A DNA stretch of 64,000 bases from contig CM040123.1 in NCBI GenBank assembly GCA_022559845.1, positions 319,653,933 to 319,717,932 on the forward strand, given 5' to 3'. The notes beneath the pieces were generated by a model. The model was not told the DNA's origin. It saw nothing but the letters and a program-made list of their open reading frames with translations, and did no database searches. The translations under genes and the position numbers were made by a program. The DNA is from Amorphophallus konjac. Taxonomy: Eukaryota > Streptophyta > Magnoliopsida > Alismatales > Araceae. This document shows, piece by piece, positions 19,863-32,600 of this stretch (the first letter of the stretch is position 1; every line of letters begins with the position of its first letter).

Positions 19863-20468
19863 GAAACATTTTGCAGGTGTGTCTTGGGAACGAGAAATAA
19901 AAGGGGCAAATAAACCAAGACACCCTAAAAAGGTAAACCCCACTCAAGCACTTCTCAGGTAAGTCTCTTGACTCTTCAATGAGTCTGCTTAGATGGCATT
20001 AGGAATATAGATAGATTTGTTAACTAGTGGTTTAAACATGCATGTTTGCATTTCCATGCAATAGTTGTTGTGTCTGGATATGCTCATTCTGTGACTGCAT
20101 ACATCTAGAATTCATTACTCATGAATGATTTTCAAATGTTTTGAATGCATACCGTCAGGGGGAGCTGCACAGCATATCATGCACATTTGACTAGTCTAAT
20201 ACCCTTCAGGGTCTTCATGCCTTTCATGGGTATAGTTCTTCAGTGTATGGAGTAAGTGCATGTGTCTTGTGTCAATGCATTGCATGCTTGAGTACATACG
20301 TGAACTGAGCTTGAATGGGTCAGTTAGTGCATACAGTCAATGCATGTGTCTAGTGTCTGCATACATCATATGCATGACGGTCAATGAAGTTGTTCAAATG
20401 CATGTAGGACTGCTTTATGTTGCATTGTCCTTGTTAACCCTGGTATATCAAATGGTATGTTACTAAAA

Positions 20469-20560
20469 GGCAGGGAAATCTGCCCGGAGGTTCCTACCAT
20501 GTGTGAGATGGTCTTTGAGACCAGGTCCTCCGCCTAGTACCATGGGTCTAGTCTGCATGT
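20469..20560 (+). other. Conserved structured block X (tandem copy 1)
   Basis: Hairpin GGCAG/CTGCC (20469-20473 with 20480-20484); outer stem CGGAGG (20485-20490) with CCTCCG (20527-20532) enclosing hairpin GGTCT-TTG-AGACC; then GCCTAGTACCATGGGT. Compare 1147-1235 and the inverted copy at 61890-61971. Confidence 0.65.
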
Positions 20561-21224
20561 AGAACAGTCTAATGCATAGCATATCTCTTGCATCATGATG
20601 TCAGGGGGAGCTGAGAGTTCTATTCAATTCATTGAATCCTATTCACTTCTCAGTATTCTCATTCAAATGATTCATATCTTTTGACATCAGATGTCATTGG
20701 ACCATATTGCCAATTGCTATCCTTTCCCCATCATTTTCACTAAACAACAGCTTTGCATCTGGTTTAGTACATTGAATGATGATTATTGCAATTGTTCACT
20801 TATAAGAATCACTCTTAAAAATTGAAAAGAACTAAAGGTTTAACATTTATAATTTGGAGAGTTAAGTGTCTGCACTTCAGAAATTGAGATAAAAGAAAAC
20901 TTTTATAGCTCTTAATCTTTGTCTCATGGCTAAAATAGAAAAAGTTTTTTTTTAATGCCTAAATGTGTTAATCTGGAAATGTCTAGAACAGGTGAACAAG
21001 AGTGTGTAGTGTTTTTCAATCAATCACTCTAAAAGAATTAATGGCAGCAGTAAACAAGATCATTAATGTTAAGAACTGAACATAGTGACAGAAGCAATGG
21101 CTGATTGCACTGAGAAACTGTGAACTCCTCCAAAAAGACAGGAGATCTCACATGTCATGAAGTGCCTTAGACTATCTCTGTTCATAGGGTCAAATCCATA
21201 GGGGGAGTCCTCACCAAGTAACTG

Positions 21225-21361
21225 AAGGTACTGGCCTCTAATCAAGGTGTACCCTTAATGTCAAAAGTGAAGACTATTCCTCGTGGGTCTTGATCTGAAG
21301 TAGATCATGTAGTTTTATGCCTAGTAACTGGGGGTACCTGCCTCTTATCAAGGTGTACACC
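21225..21361 (+). other. Two-unit hairpin block Y (tandem copy 1)
   Basis: Unit 1 (21225-21256): AAGGTAC-TGG-CCT-CTAATCA-AGG-T-GTACCCTT. Unit 2 (21331-21361): GGGTAC-CTG-CCT-CTTATCA-AGG-T-GTACACC. The outer stem GGTAC/GTAC and inner stem CCT/AGG with a 7-nt loop are kept. Copy 2 is at 28872-29008. The copia at 61147-61280 keeps the fold with different base pairs. Confidence 0.65.
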
Positions 21362-21993
21362 TAATGTCAACAGCATAAATGCCATAGGTCTATTCACTTA
21401 GTTCAGTTTCAGAAATTGAAAAATGAAAATCAAACTGCTGTAACCCTTCAAAAAATCAAAAGTCAATGAGTGAAAATTGTCTTTATCAATACATTTTCAA
21501 GTTGCCTCTCTTGAATTTCCTTGTTTAAACACAAAAGGGTATTATTTCAGACTTATCTATTAATACCATGTGCCCTAGATTCATTGCTATAAATGGAATC
21601 TAAAACTCTTTCTCAGGGGTCAGGTGTTGTACTCTAGATTTATCACTGTTAAACCTGAATTTTTGAAAATTGTATGAGTGATGATTCTTATACTCTAAAC
21701 AGTTGGTTATAATCATGCTTCCTTTCTGAACCTATGATTCAGCTGATTATCAAGTGATCCTCCTACCTTTTCTAACTTTGTTATCTGTTCATATTCCTTC
21801 TCAAAGGGGGAGCTTTTATTTAGGGGGAGATATTGACTGAACTTTTATACATGCTATAATTTCTCAAATTATTTTTCTTTTTGATGAAGTCAAAGGGGGA
21901 GAATAATTTGAGTCTTAATTTGAGTCTTCAGAATGCCTCAGAATGCCTCACATCATCAGAATGACTCAATGTATTGAAAGTGTTGCCATCATC

Positions 21994-22007
21994 AAAAAGG
22001 GGGAGAT
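21994..22007 (+). other. PPT before LTR2
   Basis: AAAAAGGGGGAGAT directly abuts the TG of LTR2 and is preceded by GTTGCCATCATC. The copia PPT at 60482-60495 (minus strand) has the same upstream bases. Confidence 0.88.
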
Positions 22008-25000
22008 TGTTGTGCCCATGCATGTGGTTTTGGTTTTGATGATGGTTTTAATGCTGGTTTTGATGATTGGTTGTTGATGTGAGTTAATCAAATGTTCAGT
22101 CATCTTGCTGCTCAGTTTAGATTAACATATTTGATGTTCAGTCTTGTTACATGTTAAACTGATGCATAAAGCATTCATTGCTGTGGTTTTGATGATTGAT
22201 ATTGTATTTTGATGATAGCAATGATATAGTGTTTTCATGACATTGTGCCTTGATGATTGCATCATGACTGTGACTGGTACAACTGATATATTGTTTATGT
22301 TAGACTTATGTTATGTGCATAGTCTATACAGTACTTCGTGGGGTTTATGCCCTAAGTCTATTCACTGCACAGCAAGCTCAAAGTCGATACATTGAGCGTC
22401 TCATGCATCATTCGTCTAAGTCCATACATTGGACTGTAGTGTGCATTTGGCGAACACATCGCAAGTCTAGACATTGCACTGTAGCATGCATTTCCTTAAA
22501 GTCTATACATCGGACTGGTTTGCATTTGGCTAAGTATATACAACGTCAGCTCATGCCTTGTCTTAGACAAAGTCTATACAATGGCTTTGGGTCTCCAAGT
22601 CTATACAGCCTTTTGCTTCGCCAAAGTCTGTACATTGGTCTGCATAGGCTAAGTGTTTACATCGACAAGTACAATCAACACTGGTCTTCCAAGTCTGTAC
22701 AGCGTGAAGTCTATACTTTGGCACTGTAGCTCGCTCGTGCAAGTCTATACTTTGGACTGTTCTTCATGTCTGTACATCAGATTGTACATCATCTTCGTGC
22801 TGTTTCTGTACTTGAGTTTTCGTGTTGTCTCCCCTCACTAACACGAAAAGATCTCGTGTCGTATGAGCTTACAACACTTCGTGTTGATTTCCATATGTGA
22901 CAGGAAAGCTTGTATGAGGTTAGACTTCGTGTCGTTTCCCTTGTCTTCATCTTCGTGTTGTTTTAGTGTCTACGTCTCCGTGTTATTTTTATGTTTCTGT
23001 CTTAGTGTTGGTCTTTCGTTTTTGACTTAGTGTCTTTCTCGCCTTGACCACACTTCATGTCGATTCTTGGTTTTCTACACCCCGTGTCATTTCACCTCGT
23101 GCTGTTTTCACTGTCGTCGTGTTGTTTTCACCGCGTGTCGATTATTGTTTTTTCACTTAGTGTTGTTTTCACTTCGTGTCAACTTCACTTCGTGTCGTCT
23201 CTTTGTATTTCATCTTCATGTTGTTTTCAACCCGTGTCGATTACTGTTTCGACTTCGTGTTGTTTTCAATCCGTGTCGATCACTGTTTTTACTTCGTGTC
23301 GTTTCTCCGTCTCAGGTCTTCGTGTCGTGTTTTCCACACCGCGTGTCATTGTCGCTTTAGTAACCTCACCTCGTGTCGGTTACTGTTGTTTCTTTGACTT
23401 CGTGTTGTTTTCCTTGTGTTTTCATCTTCGTGTTGTTTTCACTTCGTGTCAACTTCACTTCGTGTTGTTTTCATTTCGTGTCAACCTCGTCTTGGTGTCG
23501 TACTTACTTCGTGTCGGTTACTGTTGTTTCTGTGTCTTCGTGTCGTCTTCGTGTTGTTGCCGTTTGTTAGCTTGTGTTGTTTCGTTCTAACCTCGTCCAG
23601 GTTTCTTCTAAAACGCTATTCTTCTGATAAGTCTATACAGAGTTGTTCTTTAAACTGATGACTTATCCGATACCCTGTTTTACAGGTGCTTTGATCGTGA
23701 AGCTTAAGGAGGGCACGTGATCCGAGGCTGGAATAAAGCCTGCTGAGAGACTGCCACGTGGTCCGAATTCTTAGGGCTGGAAATGTGGAGGTCACACGTC
23801 GTGGCTGATGATGATGCTGCTGCTATATATATGAGCCTTCTTCCATAGAAGAAGGGTGATCGAATTGGCAAGAAGAGAAGCCAATACAGAGAGCCACGAT
23901 CCAGAGAAGAAGAAAAAGAAAAGAAGAAGAGAAAGAGAGTGAGAAAGAGAAAGAAAGAGAGAGTGAGTAAGAGATCGAGATAGCAGAGTGTGAAGGGAAG
24001 AAGAGGAAGAAGAATAGAGAAGAAGAGAGAGCTAGAGTGATAGAAGCTTCAACAGAAGATCTGTTCCTGCTGACCCGTGGATCAAATCCAGGCCAGCTAG
24101 CTCCTGCGAGAGCCACATTTGTTTTTATCTTTTCAGCTTTCTGTTGCTGGTTTCGTTTGTCTTTTGATCTATTTACTTGCTGTATTTCCGATCCTCTGTA
24201 GAGAGGTCGGGGTTCCTCCTGTGGGTTCAGGAGAAGGGAGACTTTGTGTCTTCGGTTTGCAAGTAGCTGGGTGCTACTTGTGGTTGGTACCCTCCGGTGT
24301 GGAGGAAGAGAGACTTCCGTCTCTGGTTGCCTTTGACAGGGTGTCATCGGTTGTTTCCCTCCGGGTTGGAGGAAGGGAGATTTATCTCCGGTTGTGCTTC
24401 CCTCTGGGGTTCAGAGGAAGAGAGACTTGGGTCTCTAGGTTCCCCTCCGGGTTGGAGGAAGGGAGGCTTGTTCCTCCGGCTCTGGGCTTGTGAGTAGCAA
24501 GTCCGGTGGTTCCCTCCGTGTGTGGAGGAAGAGAGACCGTGTGTCTCTGGTTTCCAAGTGGCTGGAGTCACTTGTGGGTTCCTCCTGTTTGTTCAGGAGA
24601 AGGGAGATTGCTATCTCCGGTTCTGGGCTTGTGGATTCAAGTCCAGGGGTTTCCCTCCGGGTCTGGAGGAAGAGAGACCGCGTGTCTCTGGTTTGCTAGT
24701 GACTAGTGTCACTAGTGGTTCCCTCCGGTTGGGAGGAAGAGGGGAGGTTGTTCCCCTGGTCAAGCTGTTTGGCAGCGTTTGTTGCAGACTGAGTCTGCTG
24801 TTTCTAGCGTGAGCTAGTGGAAACCACACTCGGTTTGAGTGTGGGGTGGATGTAGGTCTGGAGGACCGAACCACCTAAAAACCCCTTGTGCATTGTGGTT
24901 TGATTTGTTCATTTGTGCTTCCGCTAGATGAATGCATAGGGGCGCTCTAAGCGTTTGGCTTTTGGCTGAGCAGAAGTGTTGATTAGTTTTCTTAGAATAT

Positions 25001-25142
25001 TTTAATCTGTCAAGAGAGCGAAATTCCAGTTGAGCTTCAGATTGTCGAATCTGTCTTGTTATTATTCTAGTTTTAATTGGGAGAAGTTTTTAACGGGTTA
25101 TATTCATTCACCCCCCCTCTGAATACTGCACCGAACCTAACA
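22008..25142 (+). mobile_element. LTR2, the central recombinant LTR (3135 bp)
   Basis: The architecture is the same as LTR1. In its first 1720 bp it shares LTR3 variants at nine sites that differ from LTR1 (for example 22054, and 23727 GAGGCTGG). From about 24013 on it shares LTR1 variants at five sites that differ from LTR3, including a 10-bp segment missing from LTR3. It is therefore a hybrid with a switch between 23728 and 24012. Confidence 0.93.
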
Positions 25143-25144
25143 AT

Positions 25145-25156
25145 TGGTATCAGAGC
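25145..25156 (+). other. Primer binding site, initiator Met tRNA (copy 2)
   Basis: TGGTATCAGAGC lies two bases downstream of LTR2. It is identical to the site at 17498-17509. Confidence 0.92.
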
Positions 25157-25262
25157 AGGTTATTGCTTCAAGATCCAACGATCTGCAGTGATCCCCGTGC
25201 TTCTCGGTGTTTATTCCGGTTTGCTGCTCCTTGATATTTGTCTAATTGATCATTGCCTACAA

Positions 25263-27509
25263 ATGGCTCTTCCACTGGTTTTCAATGGGTCTAACTTTGA
25301 TTCATGGTTCAGTAGTTTGCGTAACTACGTCAATCTAGATAATCCCGATTTGTGGAAGTTAATTACTCATGGTCCTCATAGATTACCACGAAAAGAGTCC
25401 AAATGGACTGATCGTCATAGATCAATGCATAGAGAAAATCAGAAAGCTATAAATCTGATAAAAGCATCCATCAATAAGGCCTTACACTTTTGCCTTCATG
25501 ATTGCAGGTCTGCTAGGGATATTCTGGACAAGATGAAACTAACTTGCAGAACAGGGAAGGAAAACTGCATGATGGCTGATGGGAGCGACCATAGCAACAG
25601 CCACAGTGATAAAGAAGAGAACGAAGTTCAGGTAAATCCCTTTGCGGACTATACCTTAGATGATTGGGTAGATGCTTATTCCAAGCTGTTAAGATCTAGC
25701 AATAAATTGAGCAAGAAAAACAGATCTATGAAAAAATAGCTAGATAGGTTTGAGAATTCTAAACTTACTGGTGAGGACAGTGATACTCTGAAAACTGAAA
25801 ATAAGATATTTAGAAGACAGCTGACTGATCTTGATTCTATTACTTCAGATCTGGAATATCTGAAATCTGAAAATGCTAGACTCAAAAACCAAACTGAGGA
25901 ATCTGGATCCAAATCAGTGAGCCTTGAAAATGAAAATAGATTGATTTCTGAAACCTTGGAGACTGTCAGAATAGAAAATTCAGAACTTCAGAAAAGGCTT
26001 GAAAATCGTCAATCTGAAGATGAACAAGAAGTGTTTAGTGAATGTCAGACCTCCTTAAGTGTGTTGAAATTTGATGATGAAATCCTAGAACAAAATGGTA
26101 AAATGAGACAGGAGATCTGCAAGCTAAAACAGTTAAATACAGCTATGTCTGTGAGACTTATCACTCTTGAAAAAGGGAAGAGTGTTAGCCTGGATAGCTC
26201 TGATGAGCTGATGAAAGCTGAACAGGAAATTGAAAGTCTTAGGACTGTTAATCAAATGCTGAAAGAAGATGTTGTGTGCTATAAAAGGAAAGCTGATGAA
26301 TATGAAATCCATGTATCAAAGCTTGAATCAGAAGTTACTGAGTTGAGGAAATCTCTTGAGAAATTTGTCAGTGGAAAAGAAAATCTTGATAAAATTATTG
26401 GATCTAAAGTGAATCTCCGAAGAGAGGGCTTGGGCTACAAACCAATAAATAAAAGGAGCTTTGAAAGTAAACTTCAAACTTCATTCGTGAGTAGCTCTAA
26501 GTTAGGCAGCACATCGAATGTGCCTATTTTTGAATTTAATGCTAAGAAGAATCAAAATTCCACTGACAGCCCTAAGTCTGAGAAACAAGTTCAAAAACAG
26601 AAAAAGAATGTTCATGTTGAGAACAAAGATTCAAGGAACTCTCATGATAAAACTGAGAATGCTGTGCCTAAATTGAACAATCACATTCATGCAAATAAAA
26701 AGAAATTTTCATGCCATTACTGTCATAGGTTTGGTCACTTGATGCATGAATGTAAATTGATGGAACAGGATGATAGAATGCATGCTAGGAAGTACAATAA
26801 CAAAAATAGTCCTGTTGAACAGAAAAGAAAAAGCTATTGTTACCATTGTGGAAAAACAGGTCATGTTAGCGAACAATGTTGGTTTGCCAAAGGTAAAGGC
26901 AAATATTTTTCAAATTCTAATCATGTCAATTTGTATGAAAATCAGCATGTTTTTAAAAGGAACAAAAATGGATCCAGGGGCCAACACATGGTATGTTCCA
27001 CCTGCAGCAAGTCAGGCCATAGGGCGGTTGACTGCTGGTTTAATGTTGGTAGAAGAAATTTCATCTTCTGCCATCACTGTGAGAAACCTGGCCATACAGT
27101 CAAAGACTGCTGGCATTCTCAAAGGAAGAAGGTCAACTCTAAATTTGTTAAACAAAGTGTGTTTGGTAGGAACAAATCTGTTGAAACAAGAAAATCCCTC
27201 ACATGCTTTGAGTGTGGAAAGCAAGGTCACAAGGTGACTGATTGCTGGTTTTCTGACCATCTGAAACAAAGTGGTAGTAAAAATAGAAACATTCATGCTT
27301 ATAAATTTAGCACACCTGCTTACATGCATTGTAAGAAATTCAGACCTAATGGTTCATGTGATTATTGTGGTCTGTCTGGACATTCCATGTCTAGTTGCTA
27401 TATGAAAAAGCATGATATGATGGGTCAGAAGCTTTGGAAAACATCCCATCAAAATACCACTAACCCTGCAGGACCCAAGGAAACTTGGGTACCAAAATGT
27501 GCCAAGTGA
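25263..27509 (+). CDS. Gag-only protein with six CCHC zinc knuckles, one in-frame UAG (copy 2)
   Basis: This is a near-identical duplicate of 17616-19862. Against copy 1 I see one coding change, Ile to Ser in the SNxHSDKEE segment (near 25600). The UAG is at 25737-25739 and the frame continues to 27509. Knuckles, coiled coil and the WVPKCAK end are unchanged. Both copies keep a full-length second segment with no further stop, which argues that decay is recent or absent. Confidence 0.8.
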
Positions 27510-29640
27510 GAAACATTTTGCAGGTGTGTCTTGGGAACGAGAAATAAAAGGGGCAAATAAACCAAGACACCCTAAAAAGGTAAACCCCACTCAAGCACTT
27601 CTCAGGTAAGTCTCTTGACTCTTCAATGAGTCTGCTTAGATGGCATTAGGAATATAGATAGATTTGTTAACTAGTGGTTTAAACATGCATGTTTGCATTT
27701 CCATGCAATAGTTGTTGTGTCTGGATATGCTCATTCTGTGACTGCATACATCTAGAATTCATTACTCATGAATGATTTTCAAATGTTTTGAATGCATACC
27801 GTCAGGGGGAGCTGCACAGCATATCATGCACATTTGACTAGTCTAATACCCTTCAGGGTCTTCATGCCTTTCATGGGTATAGGTCTTCAGTGTATGGAGT
27901 AAGTGCATGTGTCTTGTGTCAATGCATTGCATGCTTGAGTACATACGTGAACTGAGCTTGAATGGGTCAGTTAGTGCATACAGTCAATGCATGTGTCTAA
28001 TGTCTGCATACATCATATGCATGACGGTCAATGAAGTTGTTCAAATGCATGTAGGACTGCTTTATGTTGCATTGTCCTTGTTAACCCTGGTATATCAAAT
28101 GGTATGTTACTAAAAGGCAGGGAAATCTGCCCGGAGGTTCCTACCATGTGTGAGATGGTCTTTGAGACCAGGTCCTCCGCCTAGTACCATGGGTCTAGTC
28201 TGCATGTAGAACAGTCTAATGCATAGCATATCTCTTGCATCATGATGTCAGGGGGAGCTGAGAGTTCTATTCAATTCATTGAATCCTATTCACTTCTCAG
28301 TATTCTCATTCAAATGATTCATATCTTTTGACATCAGATGTCATTGGACCATATTGCCAATTGCTATCCTTTCCCCATCATTTTCACTAAACAACAGCTT
28401 TGCATCTGGTTTAGTACATTGAATGATGATTATTGCAATTGTTCACTTATAAGAATCACTCTTAAAAATTGAAAAGAACTAAAGGTTTAACATTTATAAT
28501 TTGGAGAGTTAAGTGTCTGCACTTCAGAAATTGAGATAAAAGAAAACTTTTATAGCTCTTAATCTTTGTCTCATGGCTAAAATAGAAAAAGTTTTTTTTT
28601 AATGCCTAAATGTGTTAATCTGGAAATGTCTAGAACAGGTGAACAAGAGTGTGTAGTGTTTTTCAATCAATCACTCTAAAAGAATTAATGGCAGCAGTAA
28701 ACAAGATCATTAATGTTAAGAACTGAACATAGTGACAGAAGCAATGGCTGATTGCACTGAGAAACTGTGAACTCCTCCAAAAAGACAGGAGATCTCACAT
28801 GTCATGAAGTGCCTTAGACTATCTCTGTTCATAGGGTCAAATCCATAGGGGGAGTCCTCACCAAGTAACTGAAGGTACTGGCCTCTAATCAAGGTGTACC
28901 CTTAATGTCAAAAGTGAAGACTATTCCTCGTGGGTCTTGATCTGAAGTAGATCATGTAGTTTTATGCCTAGTAACTGGGGGTACCTGCCTCTTATCAAGG
29001 TGTACACCTAATGTCAACAGCATAAATGCCATAGGTCTATTCACTTAGTTCAGTTTCAGAAATTGAAAAATGAAAATCAAACTGCTGTAACCCTTCAAAA
29101 AATCAAAAGTCAATGAGTGAAAATTGTCTTTATCAATACATTTTCAAGTTGCCTCTCTTGAATTTCCTTGTTTAAACACAAAAGGGTATTATTTCAGACT
29201 TATCTATTAATACCATGTGCCCTAGATTCATTGCTATAAATGGAATCTAAAACTCTTTCTCAGGGGTCAGGTGTTGTACTCTAGATTTATCACTGTTAAA
29301 CCTGAATTTTTGAAAATTGTATGAGTGATGATTCTTATACTCTAAACAGTTGGTTATAATCATGCTTCCTTTCTGAACCTATGATTCAGCTGATTATCAA
29401 GTGATCCTCCTACCTTTTCTAACTTTGTTATCTGTTCATATTCCTTCTCAAAGGGGGAGCTTTTATTTAGGGGGAGATATTGACTGAACTTTTATACATG
29501 CTATAATTTCTCAAATTATTTTTCTTTTTGATGAAGTCAAAGGGGGAGAATAATTTGAGTCTTAATTTGAGTCTTCAGAATGCCTCAGAATGCCTCACAT
29601 CATCAGAATGACTCAATGTATTGAAAGTGTTGCCATCATC
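27510..29640 (+). other. Non-coding 3' internal region of the tandem element (copy 2)
   Basis: A duplicate of 19863-21993. Block X is at 28116-28207 and block Y units at 28872-28903 and 28978-29008. Single-base differences from copy 1 are near 27883 and 28000. Confidence 0.7.
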
Positions 29641-29654
29641 AAAAAGGGGGAGAT
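29641..29654 (+). other. PPT before LTR3
   Basis: AAAAAGGGGGAGAT, identical to the tract before LTR2. Confidence 0.88.
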
Positions 29655-32600
29655 TGTTGTGCCCATGCATGTGGTTTTGGTTTTGATGATGGTTTTAATG
29701 CTGGTTTTGATGATTGGTTGTTGATGTGAGTTAATCAAATGTTCAGTCATCTTGCTGCTCAGTTTAGATTAACATATTTGATGTTCAGTCTTGTTACATG
29801 TTAAACTGATGCATAAAGCATTCATTGCTGTGGTTTTGATGATTGATATTGTATTTTGATGATAGCAATGATATAGTGTTTTCATGACATTGTGCCTTGA
29901 TGATTGCATCATGACTGTGACTGGTACAACTGATATATTGTTTATGTTAGACTTATGTTATGTGCATAGTCTATACAGTACTTCGTGGGGTTTATGCCCT
30001 AAGTCTATTCACTGCACAGCAAGCTCAAAGTCGATACATTGAGCGTCTCATGCATCATTCGTCTAAGTCCATACATTGGACTGTAGTGTGCATTTGGCGA
30101 ACACATCGCAAGTCTAGACATTGCACTGTAGCATGCATTTCCTTAAAGTCTATACATCGGACTGGTTTGCATTTGGCTAAGTATATACAACGTCAGCTCA
30201 TGCCTTGTCTTAGACAAAGTCTATACAATGGCTTTGGGTCTCCAAGTCTATACAGCCTTTTGCTTCGCCAAAGTCTGTACATTGGTCTGCATAGGCTAAG
30301 TGTTTACATCGACAAGTACAATCAACACTGGTCTTCCAAGTCTGTACAGCGTGAAGTCTATACTTTGGCACTGTAGCTCGCTCGTGCAAGTCTATACTTT
30401 GGACTGTTCTTCATGTCTGTACATCAGATTGTACATCATCTTCGTGCTGTTTCTGTACTTGAGTTTTCGTGTTGTCTCCCCTCACTAACACGAAAAGATC
30501 TCGTGTCGTATGAGCTTACAACACTTCGTGTTGATTTCCATACGTGACAGGAAAGCTTGTATGAGGTTAGACTTCGTGTCGTTTCCCTTGTCTTCATCTT
30601 CGTGTTGTTTTAGTGTCTACGTCTCCGTGTTATTTTTATGTTTCTGTCTTAGTGTTGGTCTTTCGTTTTTGACTTAGTGTCTTTCTCGCCTTGACCACAC
30701 TTCATGTCGATTCTTGGTTTTCTACACCCCGTGTCATTTCACCTCGTGCTGTTTTCACTGTCGTCGTGTTGTTTTCACCGCGTGTCGATTATTGTTTTTT
30801 CACTTAGTGTTGTTTTCACTTCGTGTCAACTTCACTTCGTGTCGTCTCTTTGTATTTCATCTTCATGTTGTTTTCAACCCGTGTCGATTACTGTTTCGAC
30901 TTCGTGTTGTTTTCAATCCGTGTCGATCACTGTTTTTACTTCGTGTCGTTTCTCCGTCTCAGGTCTTCGTGTCGTGTTTTCCACACCGCGTGTCATTGTC
31001 GCTTTAGTAACCTCACCTCGTGTCGGTTACTGTTGTTTCTTTGACTTCGTGTTGTTTTCCTTGTGTTTTCATCTTCGTGTTGTTTTCACTTCGTGTCAAC
31101 TTCACTTCGTGTTGTTTTCATTTCGTGTCAACCTCGTCTTGGTGTCGTACTTACTTCGTGTCGGTTACTGTTGTTTCTGTGTCTTCGTGTCGTCTTCGTG
31201 TTGTTGCCGTTTGTTAGCTTGTGTTGTTTCGTTCTAACCTCGTCCAGGTTTCTTCTAAAACGCTATTCTTCTGATAAGTCTATACAGAGTTGTTCTTTAA
31301 ACTGATGACTTATCCGATACCCTGTTTTACAGGTGCTTTGATCGTGAAGCTTAAGGAGGGCACGTGATCCGAGGCTGGAATAAAGCCTGCTGAGAGACTG
31401 CCACGTGGTCCGAATTCTTAGGGCTGGAAATGTGGAGGTCACACGTCGTGGCTGATGATGATGCTGCTGCTATATATATGAGCCTTCTTCCATAGAAGAA
31501 GGGTGATCGAATTGGCAAGAAGAGAAGCCAATACAGAGAGCCACGATCCAGAGAAGAAGAAAAAGAAAAGAAGAAGAGAAAGAGAGTGAGAAAGAGAAAG
31601 AAAGAGAGAGTGAGTAAGAGATCGAGATAGCAGAGTGTGAAGGGAAGAAGAGGAAGAAGAAGAGAGAGCTAGAGTGATAGAAGCTTCAACAGAAGATCTG
31701 TTCCTACTGACCCGTGGATCAAATCCAGGCCAGCCAGCTCCTGCGAGAGCCACATTTGTTTTTATCTTTTCAGCTTTCTGTTGCTGGTTTCGTTTGTCTT
31801 TTGATCTATTTACTTGCTGTATTTCTGATCCTCTGTAGAGAGGTCGGGGTTCCTCCTGTGGGTTCAGGAGAAGGGAGACTTTGTGTCTTCGGTTTGCAAG
31901 TAGCTGGGTGCTACTTGTGGTTGGTACCCTCCGGTGTGGAGGAAGAGAGACTTCCGTCTCTGGTTGCCTTTGACAGGGTGTCATCGGTTGTTTCCCTCCG
32001 GGTTGGAGGAAGGGAGATTTATCTCCGGTTGTGCTTCCCTCTGGGGTTCAGAGGAAGAGAGACTTGGGTCTCTAGGTTCCCCTCCGGGTTGGAGGAAGGG
32101 AGGCTTGTTCCTCCGGCTCTGGGCTTGTGAGTAGCAAGTCCGGTGGTTCCCTCCGTGTGTGGAGGAAGAGAGACCGTGTGTCTCTGGTTTCCAAGTGGCT
32201 GGAGTCACTTGTGGGTTCCTCCTGTTTGTTCAGGAGAAGGGAGATTGCTATCTCCGGTTCTGGGCTTGTGGATTCAAGTCCAGGGGTTTCCCTCCGGGTC
32301 TGGAGGAAGAGAGACCGCGTGTCTCTGGTTTGCTAGTGACTAGTGTCACTAGTGGTTCCCTCCGGTTGGGAGGAAGAGGGGAGGTTGTTCCCCTGGTCAA
32401 GCTGTTTGGCAGCGTTTGTTGCAGACTGAGTCTGCTGTTTCTAGCGTGAGCTAGTGGAAACCACACTCGGTTTGAGTGTGGGGTGGATGTAGGTCTGGAG
32501 GACCGAACCACCTAAAAACCCCTTGTGCATTGTGGTTTGATTTGTTCATTTGTGCTTCCGCTAGATGAATGCATAGGGGCGCTCTAAGCGTTTGGCTTTT

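Larger units (their letters stand above)
19863..21993 (+). other. Non-coding 3' internal region of the tandem element (copy 1)
   Basis: About 2.1 kb without a gene, unusually long for a region between Gag and PPT. It contains structured block X (20469-20560), block Y units (21225-21256, 21331-21361), several GGGGGAG purine tracts (20158, 20605, 21200, 21810, 21896) and a short direct repeat, CAGAATGCCT, at about 21929-21950. Equivalent sequence is at 27510-29640. Confidence 0.7.
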
